This document shows, piece by piece, positions 1 to 8,431 of a stretch of 64,000 bases of DNA. The position numbers and the translations under genes are program-made. Source of the stretch: Cupriavidus gilardii (GTDB taxonomy: Bacteria > Pseudomonadota > Gammaproteobacteria > Burkholderiales > Burkholderiaceae). Location: contig NZ_VZOV01000008.1 of NCBI RefSeq assembly GCF_008801915.1, positions 158,325-222,324 of the forward strand, in the 5' to 3' direction. The first letter of the stretch is position 1, and every line of letters begins with the position of its first letter. Under the pieces are notes generated by a model. The model was not told the origin of the DNA and ran no database searches. It worked only from the letters and a program-made list of their open reading frames with translations.

Positions 1-162
1 TTCATCTTCGTGATCAACGCGCTGCTGTTCCTGTTCGTCGGCAATCTGCTGTCGGGCTTCACCGTGTCGGGCTTCTGGACCGCGCTGCTCGGTTCGCTGC
101 TGTACAGCGTGATCTCGACCCTGCTGGCCGGCCTGCTGCTGCGCGACCGCGAAGCGGCCTGA
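1..162 (+). CDS. Phage holin family protein (YvlD/COG1950-like), C-terminal part
   Basis: The reading frame is open from the first base and ends at TGA 160-162, so only the last 53 residues are visible. They form two hydrophobic helices separated by a Gly/Ser turn and end in a short charged tail (LLRDREAA), typical of the small four-helix membrane proteins annotated as phage holin family in beta-proteobacteria. These are chromosomal inner-membrane proteins, not lysis genes. In Cupriavidus and Ralstonia this gene usually lies between ahcY and metF, and metF follows here after 49 bases, which supports the call. Function is unknown. Confidence 0.7.
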   Translation, partial: FIFVINALLFLFVGNLLSGFTVSGFWTALLGSLLYSVISTLLAGLLLRDREAA

Positions 163-211
163 CGCCGGGCGCTCCTCCTTCCAGCGCCGCCTCGACGGCG
201 GCGCCACCATC

Positions 212-1042
212 ATGCAAGACCGCTACTACAGCTTCGAGTTTTTCCCGCCCAAGACGCCGGAGGGCCGGGAAAAGCTGCGCAATACCCGCGCACAGCTGGC
301 CCCGCTGGGGCCCAAATACATCTCGGTGACGTTCGGCGCCGGCGGCACCACGCAGCAGGGCACGCTCGACGCCGTGCTGGAGATCCAGCGCGACGGCATC
401 GACGCCGCGCCGCATCTGTCCTGCGTCGGCTCGACGCGCGAGGGCATCCGCGAGATCCTGCGCACCTACCGCGACAACGGCATCCGCCATATCGTCGCGC
501 TGCGCGGCGACATGCCGTCGGGCATGGGCGAGATCGGCGAATTCCGCTATGCCAACGAACTGGTCGAGTTCATCCGCGCCGAGACCGGCGACTGGTTCCA
601 GATCGAGGTGGCCGCCTATCCGGAGTACCACCCGCAGGCGCGCTCGCCGCGGCACGATCTCGAGAACTTCGTGCGCAAGGTCAAGGCGGGCGCCGATTCG
701 GCGATCACGCAGTACTTCTTCAACGCCGACGCGTACTTCCGCTTCGTCGACGACGTGCGCGCGCTCGGCGTGGACGTGCCGATCGTGCCGGGCATCATGC
801 CGATCACCAACTACGCGCAGCTGATGCGCTTCTCCGAGATGTGCGGCGCCGAGGTGCCGCGCTGGGTCGCCAAGCGGCTGGAGAGCTTCGGCGACGACCG
901 CGAGGCGATCCGCGCGTTCGGGCTGGACGTGGTCACCGCGCTGTGCGAGCGGCTGCTGGCCGGCGGCGTGCCGGGCCTGCATTTCTACACGCTGAACGCG
1001 GCCGGCGCGACCAAGGCGATCTGGCAGCGGCTGAAGCTGTAA
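212..1042 (+). CDS. metF: Methylenetetrahydrofolate reductase (NAD(P)H)
   Basis: This 276-residue protein has the full length of bacterial MetF, a TIM-barrel flavoenzyme. It reduces 5,10-methylene-THF to 5-methyl-THF for methionine synthesis in the cytoplasm. The N-terminal SFEFFPPKT carries the family's catalytic Glu, followed by SVTFGAGG, the folate/FAD segment ALRGDMP, and the AAYPEYHP and PGIMPI barrel-strand motifs. The C-terminus GLHFYTLN is typical. The start ATG 212 leads directly into the conserved N-terminus. It may be cotranscribed with the holin-family gene upstream. The ygfA gene nearby acts in the same folate one-carbon pool. Confidence 0.97.
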   Translation: MQDRYYSFEFFPPKTPEGREKLRNTRAQLAPLGPKYISVTFGAGGTTQQGTLDAVLEIQRDGIDAAPHLSCVGSTREGIREILRTYRDNGIRHIVALRGDMPSGMGEIGEFRYANELVEFIRAETGDWFQIEVAAYPEYHPQARSPRHDLENFVRKVKAGADSAITQYFFNADAYFRFVDDVRALGVDVPIVPGIMPITNYAQLMRFSEMCGAEVPRWVAKRLESFGDDREAIRAFGLDVVTALCERLLAGGVPGLHFYTLNAAGATKAIWQRLKL

Positions 1043-1121
1043 GGCTGCCCTGCCGTAGTACGCCGACCGCGATGGCGGCCATGGGGGCGGAAGCTGCGCC
1101 CCCGATGGCATACTGTGCCGC

Positions 1122-1898
1122 ATGGTTACCGCCACGTTCCGCTTCTACGAGGAGCTGAACGATTTCCTCCCCCCGGCGATGCGCGGACGGGACTGGTCCT
1201 GTCCGTGCGCCCGCGCGGCCACGGTCAAGCACATGATCGAGGCGCTCGGGGTGCCGCACACCGAGGTGGAACTGATCCTGGTCAACGGCGAGTCGTGCGG
1301 CTTCGACCGCGTGCTGGCCGACGGCGACCGGGTCTCGGTCTACCCGACGTTCGAGGCGCTCGACGTCACGCCGCTGCTGCGGCTGCGGCCGGCCCCGCTG
1401 CGGGTCACCCGCTTCGTCGCCGACGCCCACCTCGGCGGTCTCGCCGCGCTGCTGCGGCTGACCGGCTACGACACCCTCTACGACAATCACTTCGACGATC
1501 GCGAGATCGAGACCATCGCTGCCGGCGAGGGCCGCATCGTGCTGACGCGCGACCGCGAGCTGCTCAAGCGCAGCAGCATCACGCACGGCTGCTATGTGCG
1601 CGCGCTCAAGCCGCAGGCGCAGCTGCGCGAGATCTTCGCCCGGCTGGACCTGCGCCGGCAGGCGCGGCCGTTCTCGCTGTGCCTGAGCTGCAATGTGCCG
1701 CTGCGCGCCGCCTCGAGCGAAGAGGTGGCCGGCCGCGTGCCGCCCGCCGTGCTCGAGCGGCACGAGCGCTTTTCGACCTGCGAGGCCTGCCGGCGGGTGT
1801 TCTGGGAAGGGTCGCACTGGCGCCGGATGCGGGCGCTGGTCGATTCGCTGATGCTGCCGGAAGGGACGGCCGACGCGCGCGACGCGGCGGACTGCTGA
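1122..1898 (+). CDS. Mut7-C RNase-domain protein with N-terminal ThiS/ubiquitin-like domain
   Basis: This 258-residue protein has two parts. Residues 1 to about 85 resemble a ThiS/MoaD ubiquitin-like fold, with LILVNGESCGFDRVLADGDRVSVYPTF matching the usual loop before a diglycine, but no diglycine ends it. Residues about 90 to 245 are the Mut7-C (PIN-like) domain, with FVADAHLGGLAALLRLTGYDT, the acidic motif LTRDRELL and a CLSC...CEAC zinc ribbon before the conserved WEGSHWRRM. The family is predicted to have RNase activity but its targets are unknown. It stands alone between metF and ygfA. Confidence 0.85.
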   Translation: MVTATFRFYEELNDFLPPAMRGRDWSCPCARAATVKHMIEALGVPHTEVELILVNGESCGFDRVLADGDRVSVYPTFEALDVTPLLRLRPAPLRVTRFVADAHLGGLAALLRLTGYDTLYDNHFDDREIETIAAGEGRIVLTRDRELLKRSSITHGCYVRALKPQAQLREIFARLDLRRQARPFSLCLSCNVPLRAASSEEVAGRVPPAVLERHERFSTCEACRRVFWEGSHWRRMRALVDSLMLPEGTADARDAADC

Positions 1899-1919
1899 CG
1901 ACGTCCCGATTGCCGCCAT

Positions 1920-1990
1920 GTCGTTCCCGCGAAGGCGGGAACCCAGCGTCTTCCGCAGTCGCCGGGCCCGCGCGTGCGCGGGGACGACGC
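1920..1990. repeat. REP-like palindromic intergenic element, copy 1
   Basis: The left arm GTCGTTCCCGCG (1920-1931) pairs with CGCGGGGACGAC (1977-1988) at 11 of 12 positions. Inside it is a smaller hairpin, TTCCCGC-GAAG-GCGGGAA. A second copy of the same architecture lies at 37641-37715. It sits between the 3' ends of two convergent genes, where it could act as a bidirectional terminator or mRNA-stabilising hairpin. Confidence 0.8.
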
Positions 1991-1995
1991 AGGCG

Positions 1996-2640
1996 TCAGA
2001 ACCGCCCGGCCTCGGTCACCATCCAGTCCATCGGGATATCGTGCGCGGCCGGCGCCAGCGCGATCCGGCAGTCTTCATAGCCGATGCCGATCGCCACCGG
2101 CTTGCCGGGCAGCGCGGCCAGCGTGCGGTCATAGAAGCCGCCGCCGTAGCCCAGGCGGAACTTCTCGGCACTGAAACCGACACAGGGAATCAGCAGCGCG
2201 TCGGGCGTCACCGCAGCCGTGCCGTCGGGCACCGGGATGCCGTAGCGGCCTTCGCGCATCGGCGTGTCGGGCGTCCAGCGGTGGAAGTCCAGCGGCACGC
2301 CGGGCCGGCTGACTGCCGGCAGCGCGGCGTCGCGCCCCGCGGCGGCGGCCAGCCAGCGCGCCACCAGGGCGCGTGCGTCGAATTCCTGCTGGATCGGCCA
2401 GTAGAACCCCAGGCAACGCACCGGCAGCCAGTCGAGCAGCGCGGCCAGCTCGGCCTCGATGCGCGCGTCCAGCCGCGCCCGCTGCGGCAGGCTCGCGCGG
2501 CGCGCCAGCAGCGCGGCGCGCAGCGCCCGGCGTTCGGCGGCGGCGTCGTCCGACGGAGACGACGTGGAGGACGACGCTTGCGGCGACGTTTGCGGCGACG
2601 TTGGCGGGGAATCGAGCGGACCGGGCGGTGCGTTGGTCAT
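1996..2640 (-). CDS. ygfA: 5-formyltetrahydrofolate cyclo-ligase
   Basis: This enzyme converts 5-formyl-THF to 5,10-methenyl-THF using ATP, salvaging a dead-end folate. The 214-residue protein has the conserved C-terminal core IPCVGFSAEKFRLGYGGGFYDRTL, the ATP/folate-binding loop, and AIGIGYEDC before the end. The N-terminal half carries the Arg-rich helix RRALRAALLARRASL. The first 30 or so residues are a low-complexity Ser/Thr/Pro stretch (PTSPQTSPQASSS) not needed by the family. The ATG at 2640 is the only good start before the core; a start inside the low-complexity stretch is possible. It is divergent from the lytic transglycosylase. Confidence 0.93.
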   Translation of the reverse strand: MTNAPPGPLDSPPTSPQTSPQASSSTSSPSDDAAAERRALRAALLARRASLPQRARLDARIEAELAALLDWLPVRCLGFYWPIQQEFDARALVARWLAAAAGRDAALPAVSRPGVPLDFHRWTPDTPMREGRYGIPVPDGTAAVTPDALLIPCVGFSAEKFRLGYGGGFYDRTLAALPGKPVAIGIGYEDCRIALAPAAHDIPMDWMVTEAGRF

Positions 2641-2789
2641 GAGGGGCAGAAATACGTGCCGAAGCGGGGCGTTAGTCCCGGATCGGCCGGTGTGAAGTGC
2701 GTGTGATAATGTCCGCGGACTATTGGTTTTCAAGCGGTTCGGCAGCCACATCCAGCGCCGGCCGGGCCGCCACAACAAGGAAAGACAGG

Positions 2790-4760
2790 ATGCGCAACGG
2801 AGTATATCGGCAGCGTGCGGGACAGTTCGCATTGACCGCGATCGCCACCGCCTTGAGTTTGACGCTGCTGGCAACGCCGGCCGCCGCGCAGAAGCGAACG
2901 GTATCGTCGAACGGGCAGGGCGCCGCATCGACGATGATCCCGAGCGATCCGGACGACGCCTTCCGGGCGCTGCGCGATGCCGCCCGCAAGAACGACGTGG
3001 CGCGCGCCTACGCGATCTCGGCCACGCTGGTCGACTACCCGGTGCCCTCGTACGTCGAATACTTCCGCATCAAGCCACAGCTGTTCGACGCCAGCGGCCT
3101 GGCGCGCATCGACGCGCCCGACGACGAGGTGCGCGCCTTCCTGCAGCGCTACCAGGGCGAGGCGATCGCCGACCGCATGCGCAACGACTGGCTGCTGGTG
3201 CTGGGCAAGCGGCGCGACTGGGCCAACTTCGACGCGCAGTATCCGCAGTTCGTGCTGAAGGACGATACCCAGGTCGAGTGCTATGCGTTGCTCTCGCGCG
3301 CACTGAAGGGCCAGAACGTCGCCGCCGAGGCGCGCGCGCTGCTGACCGAGCCGAAGAACTATGGCGAGGGCTGCGTCGACCTGATCGGCTATCTGTACCA
3401 GAGCCGCCAGATCACGCGCGCGGACGTCGCCTTCCAGGCCCGCACCGCACTGGAGCAGAACTACACCACGCTGGCCGGACGCATCGCGGCGACCGTGCCG
3501 GACGGCGCCGTCGACGGAGATACGCTGGCCACGGTGGTCAAGATGGCGCGCAACGATCCGGCCCAGGCCGCCGCCTACCTGACTGCCAGCTCGGGCAGCC
3601 TGTCGCGCGACGAGCAGGGCGCGGGCTGGGGCGTGGTCGGGCAGTTCGCCGCCAAGAAGCTGCTGCCGGAGGCGGCGGGCTACTACCGCCGTCAGGTCGA
3701 GCTCGGCGGCAACCAGTGGCTGTCGACCGAGACGCAGGAGTGGCGCGTGCGCGCGGCGCTGCGCCAGGGCGACTGGAAGCTGGTGCGCCTGGCGATCGAA
3801 TCGATGCGCCCCGAATTGCGTACCAAGGATCCGGCCTGGACCTACTGGCTGGGCCGGTCGCTGGCCGAAGCGGGCCGCAACGACGAGGCGCGTCAGCAGT
3901 ACCAGGCCATCGCCAGCGGCTTCCATTTCTACGGCCAGCTCGCCAGCGAGGAGCTGGGCCAGCGCATCACGCTGCCGGCGCGTACCCAGGTCAGCGATGC
4001 CGAGGCCATGGCAATGCGCACGCGCCCCGGCTTCCAGCGCGCCAAGGCGTTCTACGACATGGACCTGCGCTTCGAGGGCAACCGCGAGTGGAACTGGGAG
4101 CTGCGCGGCATGAGCGACCGCGAGCTGCTCGCCGCCGCCGAGTACGCACGCCGCATCTCGCTGCTGGACCGCACCGTCAACACGGCCGACCGCACGCAGG
4201 CACAGCATGACTTCTCGCTGCGCTTCCTGATGCCGTTCCGCGACATCATGCAGCGCGCCACCGACCAGGCGGGCCTCGACATGGCCTGGGCCTACGGCAT
4301 CATCCGGCAGGAGTCGCGCTTCATCATGAACGCACGCTCGTCCGCCGGCGCGCACGGCCTGATGCAGGTGATGCCGGCCACCGCCAAGTACGTGGCCCGC
4401 AAGATCGGCATGACGGACTTCACGCCGTCGATGATGAGCGATCCGAACGTCAACATCCTGCTCGGCACCAGCTACATGAGCATGGTGCTGACCGACCTGG
4501 ACAGCTCGCAGACGCTGGCCTCGGCGGCCTACAACGCCGGCCCGGGCCGGCCCAAGAGCTGGCGCACCAGCCTGTCGCGGCCGGTCGAGGGCGCGATCTT
4601 CGCCGAGACCATTCCGTTCACGGAGACGCGAACCTACGTCAAGAATGTGCTCTCCAACGCCACGTACTATGCTGCATTGATGCACGGACATCCGCAGTCG
4701 CTGAAGGCACGGCTGGGTACGGTGGTGCCGTCGCAGGTCACTACCACCAGCCTGCCCTGA
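2790..4760 (+). CDS. slt: Soluble lytic murein transglycosylase (Slt70-type)
   Basis: This 656-residue periplasmic enzyme cleaves the MurNAc-GlcNAc bond of peptidoglycan to give 1,6-anhydro ends. A Sec signal peptide ends at ATPAAAQ (about residue 33). A long alpha-superhelical region of TPR-like helices follows. The C-terminal SLT domain begins near residue 490 and holds the catalytic Glu508 in IIRQESRF, with SAGAHGLMQVMPATA and ASAAYNAGPGR completing the lysozyme-like fold. The chosen ATG at 2790 follows a purine-rich AAGGAAAGACAGG. An in-frame GTG/ATG further upstream would add residues before the signal peptide and is less likely. Confidence 0.93.
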   Translation: MRNGVYRQRAGQFALTAIATALSLTLLATPAAAQKRTVSSNGQGAASTMIPSDPDDAFRALRDAARKNDVARAYAISATLVDYPVPSYVEYFRIKPQLFDASGLARIDAPDDEVRAFLQRYQGEAIADRMRNDWLLVLGKRRDWANFDAQYPQFVLKDDTQVECYALLSRALKGQNVAAEARALLTEPKNYGEGCVDLIGYLYQSRQITRADVAFQARTALEQNYTTLAGRIAATVPDGAVDGDTLATVVKMARNDPAQAAAYLTASSGSLSRDEQGAGWGVVGQFAAKKLLPEAAGYYRRQVELGGNQWLSTETQEWRVRAALRQGDWKLVRLAIESMRPELRTKDPAWTYWLGRSLAEAGRNDEARQQYQAIASGFHFYGQLASEELGQRITLPARTQVSDAEAMAMRTRPGFQRAKAFYDMDLRFEGNREWNWELRGMSDRELLAAAEYARRISLLDRTVNTADRTQAQHDFSLRFLMPFRDIMQRATDQAGLDMAWAYGIIRQESRFIMNARSSAGAHGLMQVMPATAKYVARKIGMTDFTPSMMSDPNVNILLGTSYMSMVLTDLDSSQTLASAAYNAGPGRPKSWRTSLSRPVEGAIFAETIPFTETRTYVKNVLSNATYYAALMHGHPQSLKARLGTVVPSQVTTTSLP

Positions 4761-4916
4761 CGGCGCTGCGACCGTGCCCCGAGCCAGCCCTGCCGGGGCG
4801 CCTCGGGGCGAGATGTCCGCCGCTGCCTTGACGCAGCATCGAACGCACAGCATCGAACGCTGGGTCGAAACCCGCCGCGGCAGCCGTGCCGCGGCCACCG
4901 TGCCACGGAGGACATC

Positions 4917-5939
4917 ATGCTGACGAGCAATGTACTGGTGATCGGCGGTTCGGGCTTTATCGGCAGTCATCTGGCCGCACGCCTGTCGGGCGTGGCCAAC
5001 CACAGCAACGCGCCGCTCGAACACGCGACGGTGGTCATCCCGCCGATGGACCCCGAGCGGATCGTGGTGGCGACGCGCAACGAGGACAACGCGCGCGACC
5101 TGCTGGCGTTGCCGCGGGTCGAGATCGCGGTGCTCGATGTCGCCGACGAGACGGCGCTCGACAGCGCGATCGGTTCGCTGGGCATCGACGGCATCGTCGT
5201 CAATCTGGTCGGCGTGCTGCATGGCGGGCGTGGCGATCCCTACGGGCCGGGGTTTGCCGCCGCCCATGTCGAACTGCCGCGCCGGCTGGTCGAGTCGATG
5301 CGGCGCACCGGCGTTCGCCGGCTGCTGCATATGAGCGCGCTGGGCGCCGACAGCGCGGGCCCATCGATGTATCTGCGCAGCAAGGGCGACGGCGAGCGCG
5401 TAGTGCGCGAGAGCGGGCTGGACTGGACGATCTTCCGCCCCTCGGTGGTGTTCGGACCCGACGATCATTTCCTCAACCTGTTCGCCAGCATGCAGCGGCT
5501 CGCGCCGGTGGTGCCGCTGGCCTGCGCGCAGGCGCGCTTCCAGCCGGTGTTCGTGCAGGACGTCGCGCAGGCGATGGTCAATGCGATGGCGACCCCGGCC
5601 ACGATCGGCCGCTGCTACGAACTCGGCGGCCCGCGGGTCTATACGCTCGAAGAGCTGGTGCGCTTCGCCGGCGAGGCCTCCGGCCATCCGCGGCCGGTGC
5701 TGCCGCTGCCCGACGCGCTGGCACGCCTGCAGGCGGCCGTGCTCGAACACATGCCGGGCGGTCCGGTGATGTCGCGCGACAACCTCGATTCGATGCGGCT
5801 GGACAATGTGCTGGGCGGCCCCATGGCGCCGGAGCTGGGCGTGCATCCGACCAGCCTGGAGGCGGTGATGACCGAGGCGCTGTCGGGCGGAAGGGAGACG
5901 CGGCTGGAGGCGCTGCGGTCGAGCGTGCATCGGCGGTGA
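4917..5939 (+). CDS. Complex I NDUFA9-like NAD(P)-binding protein
   Basis: This 340-residue protein starts with a Rossmann motif, VLVIGGSGFIGSHLAARL, and belongs to the atypical short-chain dehydrogenases related to the NDUFA9 subunit of complex I. LLHMSALGAD and YLRSKGDGERVVRESGLDWTIFRPSVVFGPDD are family signatures; the classical YxxxK is replaced by YLRSK. The bacterial role is uncertain, possibly sugar-nucleotide or quinone-linked metabolism. The start follows a good GGAGGACATC site. Neighbours are unrelated in function, though the order lytic transglycosylase/NDUFA9-like/cca is common in Burkholderiaceae. Confidence 0.88.
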   Translation: MLTSNVLVIGGSGFIGSHLAARLSGVANHSNAPLEHATVVIPPMDPERIVVATRNEDNARDLLALPRVEIAVLDVADETALDSAIGSLGIDGIVVNLVGVLHGGRGDPYGPGFAAAHVELPRRLVESMRRTGVRRLLHMSALGADSAGPSMYLRSKGDGERVVRESGLDWTIFRPSVVFGPDDHFLNLFASMQRLAPVVPLACAQARFQPVFVQDVAQAMVNAMATPATIGRCYELGGPRVYTLEELVRFAGEASGHPRPVLPLPDALARLQAAVLEHMPGGPVMSRDNLDSMRLDNVLGGPMAPELGVHPTSLEAVMTEALSGGRETRLEALRSSVHRR

Positions 5940-5999
5940 GGCAGCGGACCCACCGCGCCTATGTGACCCAGATTGACACTGCTTGCGAGCCCAATTCGT

Positions 6000-6029
6000 T
6001 TGGCCCGTCCCCGAGCCGCTGGCTACAAT
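6000..6029 (+). promoter_or_regulatory. Putative sigma70 promoter for the GST/cca pair
   Basis: TTGGCC (6000-6005) and TACAAT (6024-6029) are separated by 18 bases and lie 105 bases before the GST start. The -10 is a strong match to consensus; the -35 matches at four of six positions. Confidence 0.45.
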
Positions 6030-6134
6030 GTTCCGCCTGAAGCGCAGAGTGGCCAGCCATACCGTCTTTCCCGTCTTTTCCCGCATGCCGCCGATCGCGC
6101 TCGCCTCGCTCTCTCCCTCTCCAAGGACTCCCAA

Positions 6135-6824
6135 ATGAAGCTCGTCATCGGCAACAAGAACTATTCCTCCTGGTCGTTGCGTCCCTGGCTGGTGATGGCG
6201 CATGCCGGCATTCCGTTCGAGGAAGTGCCGGTGCGCCTGTTTACGCCGGGCTTTGCCGAGGAGATCGGCCGCTATGCGCCGGCCAACAAGGTGCCGGCGC
6301 TGATCGACGGCGATATCGTGGTCTGGGACTCGCTGGCCGTCGTCGAATACCTGGCCGAACGCTTCCCCGACAAGCAGCTGTGGCCGCAGGACCCGGCCGC
6401 GCGCGCCTTCGCGCGTTCGATCTGCGCGGAGATGCATGCCGGCTTCGGCAACCTGCGCAGCCAGCTGCCGATGAACCTGAGCGCGATGCTGCCCGGCATG
6501 GGCTGGAACGTCGCGGTGCAGCGCGATATCGACCGCATCGTCCAGCTGTGGCAGCAGGCGCGCGAGCGCTTCGGCAACGGCGGCCCGTTCCTGTTCGGCG
6601 CGTTCTCGATCGCCGATGCCTACTTTGCGCCGGTGGTGTGCCGCTTCGCGACCTACGGCATTCATCTGCCCGAGCACGCCAAGGCCTACGCGGACCTGGT
6701 GCTGGAACTGCCGGCGCTGCAGCGCTGGATCGCCGCCGCACGTGAAGAGCGCGATTTCCTCGCGCCTGACGAGCCGTATCGCGTCGCGCCGGAGCGCGAC
6801 GATGCGGTCGTGATCCATCACTGA
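6135..6824 (+). CDS. Glutathione S-transferase family protein
   Basis: This 229-residue cytoplasmic protein has an N-terminal thioredoxin-fold domain (about residues 1-80) starting LVIGNKNYSSWSLRPWL. The SSWS segment occupies the place of the catalytic Ser/Cys found in zeta/beta-like GSTs. NKVPALIDGDIVVWDSLAVVEYL is the conserved glutathione-binding cis-Pro and SNAIL-like region. An all-helical C-terminal domain follows. The substrate cannot be told from the sequence. The ATG at 6135 fits the family N-terminus exactly; the longer upstream reading frame is not conserved-looking. cca starts 24 bases downstream, so the two may share a transcript. Confidence 0.93.
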   Translation: MKLVIGNKNYSSWSLRPWLVMAHAGIPFEEVPVRLFTPGFAEEIGRYAPANKVPALIDGDIVVWDSLAVVEYLAERFPDKQLWPQDPAARAFARSICAEMHAGFGNLRSQLPMNLSAMLPGMGWNVAVQRDIDRIVQLWQQARERFGNGGPFLFGAFSIADAYFAPVVCRFATYGIHLPEHAKAYADLVLELPALQRWIAAAREERDFLAPDEPYRVAPERDDAVVIHH

Positions 6825-6848
6825 AGGGCCGGACCGAGGAAGAACTTG

Positions 6849-8093
6849 ATGCAGATCTACGCCGTCGGCGGCGCCATCCGCGACCAGTTGCTGGGCACCC
6901 CCAGCCAGGACCGCGACTACGTGGTCGTCGGCGCGACCCCGGCGGAAATGGAGGCGGCCGGCTTCAAGCCGGTCGGCAAGGACTTTCCGGTCTTCCTGCA
7001 TCCGCGCACCCGCGAGGAATACGCGCTGGCGCGCACCGAGCGCAAGACCGCCGCCGGCTACAAGGGCTTCGCCTTCTATTGCTCGCCCGATGTCACGCTG
7101 GAGGACGACCTGATCCGGCGCGACCTGACCATCAACGCGATGGCGCAGGCGGTCGACGAGCAGGGCGACCTGGTCGGCCCGGTCATCGATCCGCACGGCG
7201 GCCAGCGCGATCTGGCCGCCCGGATATTCCGCCATGTCTCGCCCGCCTTCGCCGAGGACCCGGTGCGCATTCTGCGGCTGGCGCGCTTTGCGGCGCGCCT
7301 GCCCGAATTCACCGTCGCGCCGGAGACGCTGGCGCTGATGCGGTCGATGGTGGACAGCGGCGAGGTCGATGCGCTGGTGGCCGAACGGGTCTGGCAGGAG
7401 CTGGCGCGCGGGCTGATGGAGGCGCGCCCGTCGCGGATGTTCGAGGTGCTGCGCGAGTGCGGCGCGCTGGCGCGGCTGATGCCGGAGCTGGACCGGTTAT
7501 GGGGCGTGCCGCAGCGCGCCGAGTATCACCCCGAGGTCGATACCGGCGTTCACGTGATGATGGTGATCGATACCGCCGCCGCGATGCGGGCACCGCTGAC
7601 GGTGCGCTTCGCCGCGCTGGTCCATGACCTGGGCAAGGGCACCACGCCCGCCGACGTGCTGCCGCGCCATATCGGCCATGAGCAGCGCAGCGTGGCGCTG
7701 CTCGAAGCGGTCTGCAAGCGGCTGCGCGTGCCGACCGATTGCCGCGACCTCGCCGTGCTGGTCGCGCGCGAGCACGGCAATATCCATCGCTCCAGCGAAT
7801 TCGGCGCCGCGGCGGTGACGCGGCTGCTCGAGCGCTGCGATGCGCTGCGCAAGCCCGAGCGCTTCGCCGAGGCGCTGCAGGCCTGCGAGGCCGACGCCCG
7901 CGGCCGGCTCGGCTTCGAGCAGCGCGACTATCCGCAACCGGCCCGGCTGCTGGCCGCACGCGAGGCCGCCGCCAGCGTCGATGCCGGCGCCATCGCGCGC
8001 GAGTGCGCGGGGCAAGTCGAACTGATCCGCGAGCGCGTGCACCAGGCGCGGGTCGACGCGGTGGCGCGCGCGCTGGGACAGGCGGCCGAATAG
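6849..8093 (+). CDS. cca: CCA-adding enzyme / tRNA nucleotidyltransferase with HD domain
   Basis: This 414-residue protein builds and repairs the CCA 3' end of tRNAs from CTP and ATP. The N-terminal nucleotidyltransferase core shows [10 protein letters not shown] and the metal-binding DRDYVVVG, then [10 protein letters not shown]. The RNA-binding neck region [18 protein letters not shown] follows. The C-terminal HD domain (about residues 225-330) has [11 protein letters not shown], associated in E. coli Cca with phosphodiesterase and phosphatase activities. Length matches the E. coli type. ATG 6849 follows GAGGAAG; a TTG one codon earlier is in frame but less likely. Confidence 0.96.
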   Translation: MQIYAVGGAIRDQLLGTPSQDRDYVVVGATPAEMEAAGFKPVGKDFPVFLHPRTREEYALARTERKTAAGYKGFAFYCSPDVTLEDDLIRRDLTINAMAQAVDEQGDLVGPVIDPHGGQRDLAARIFRHVSPAFAEDPVRILRLARFAARLPEFTVAPETLALMRSMVDSGEVDALVAERVWQELARGLMEARPSRMFEVLRECGALARLMPELDRLWGVPQRAEYHPEVDTGVHVMMVIDTAAAMRAPLTVRFAALVHDLGKGTTPADVLPRHIGHEQRSVALLEAVCKRLRVPTDCRDLAVLVAREHGNIHRSSEFGAAAVTRLLERCDALRKPERFAEALQACEADARGRLGFEQRDYPQPARLLAAREAAASVDAGAIARECAGQVELIRERVHQARVDAVARALGQAAE

Positions 8094-8101
8094 CGCAACG
8101 G

Positions 8102-8243
8102 GTGCCGCGGCAAGCCACCGCAGCAAATCACCGCGGCAAATCACCGCAGCAAGTCACGCAGCAAGTCACCGCAGCAAGTCACCGCAGCAAGTCACCGCAG
8201 CAAGTCACCGCGGCAAATCACCGCTGCAAGCCACCGACACAAA
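8102..8243. repeat. 13-bp tandem repeat array 1 (TCACCGCAGCAAG)
   Basis: About ten to eleven copies of a 13-bp unit, consensus TCACCGCAGCAAG, run end to end. The clearest units are 8128-8230; 8154-8165 has lost one C, and the edge units are degenerate. Two variants alternate (GCAGCAAG and GCGGCAAA). The array starts just after the cca stop and fills much of the 338-base gap before the first F-box-like gene. The rest of the gap (8244-8431) shows no convincing promoter or gene, and no TTCG-N16-TTCG hrpII-type box. Confidence 0.92.
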
Positions 8244-8431
8244 TCGAAAGCGACGGTCTGCAGCGGACAACAGAATGGCGCCTCGCTCGAATGCGGGGCG
8301 CCTGCCTGCCACTGCGTTCGAGCGGCTAGTCGCCGACGCCAGCACCGAAGCGCATCGTCTCTTCCTCGCCATGGTGCCGATCCGGCACGGCAGCCCAGCG
8401 TCGGCGTTGTCCCGTCCAAAGGTCGAACGCC

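Noticed and set aside
2730..7235. Very long open frame on the minus strand (about 1500 codons)
   Set aside because: It is antisense to four clearly real genes and its product is Arg/His/Ala-rich with no motif; high GC keeps this frame free of stops.
8102..8243. Possible CRISPR array
   Set aside because: The 13-bp units are contiguous with no spacers and there are no cas genes.
8244..8431. hrpII-type box (TTCG-N16-TTCG) before the F-box-like gene
   Set aside because: TTCG occurs (near 8316) but no second TTCG stands at the required spacing, so type III control cannot be claimed.
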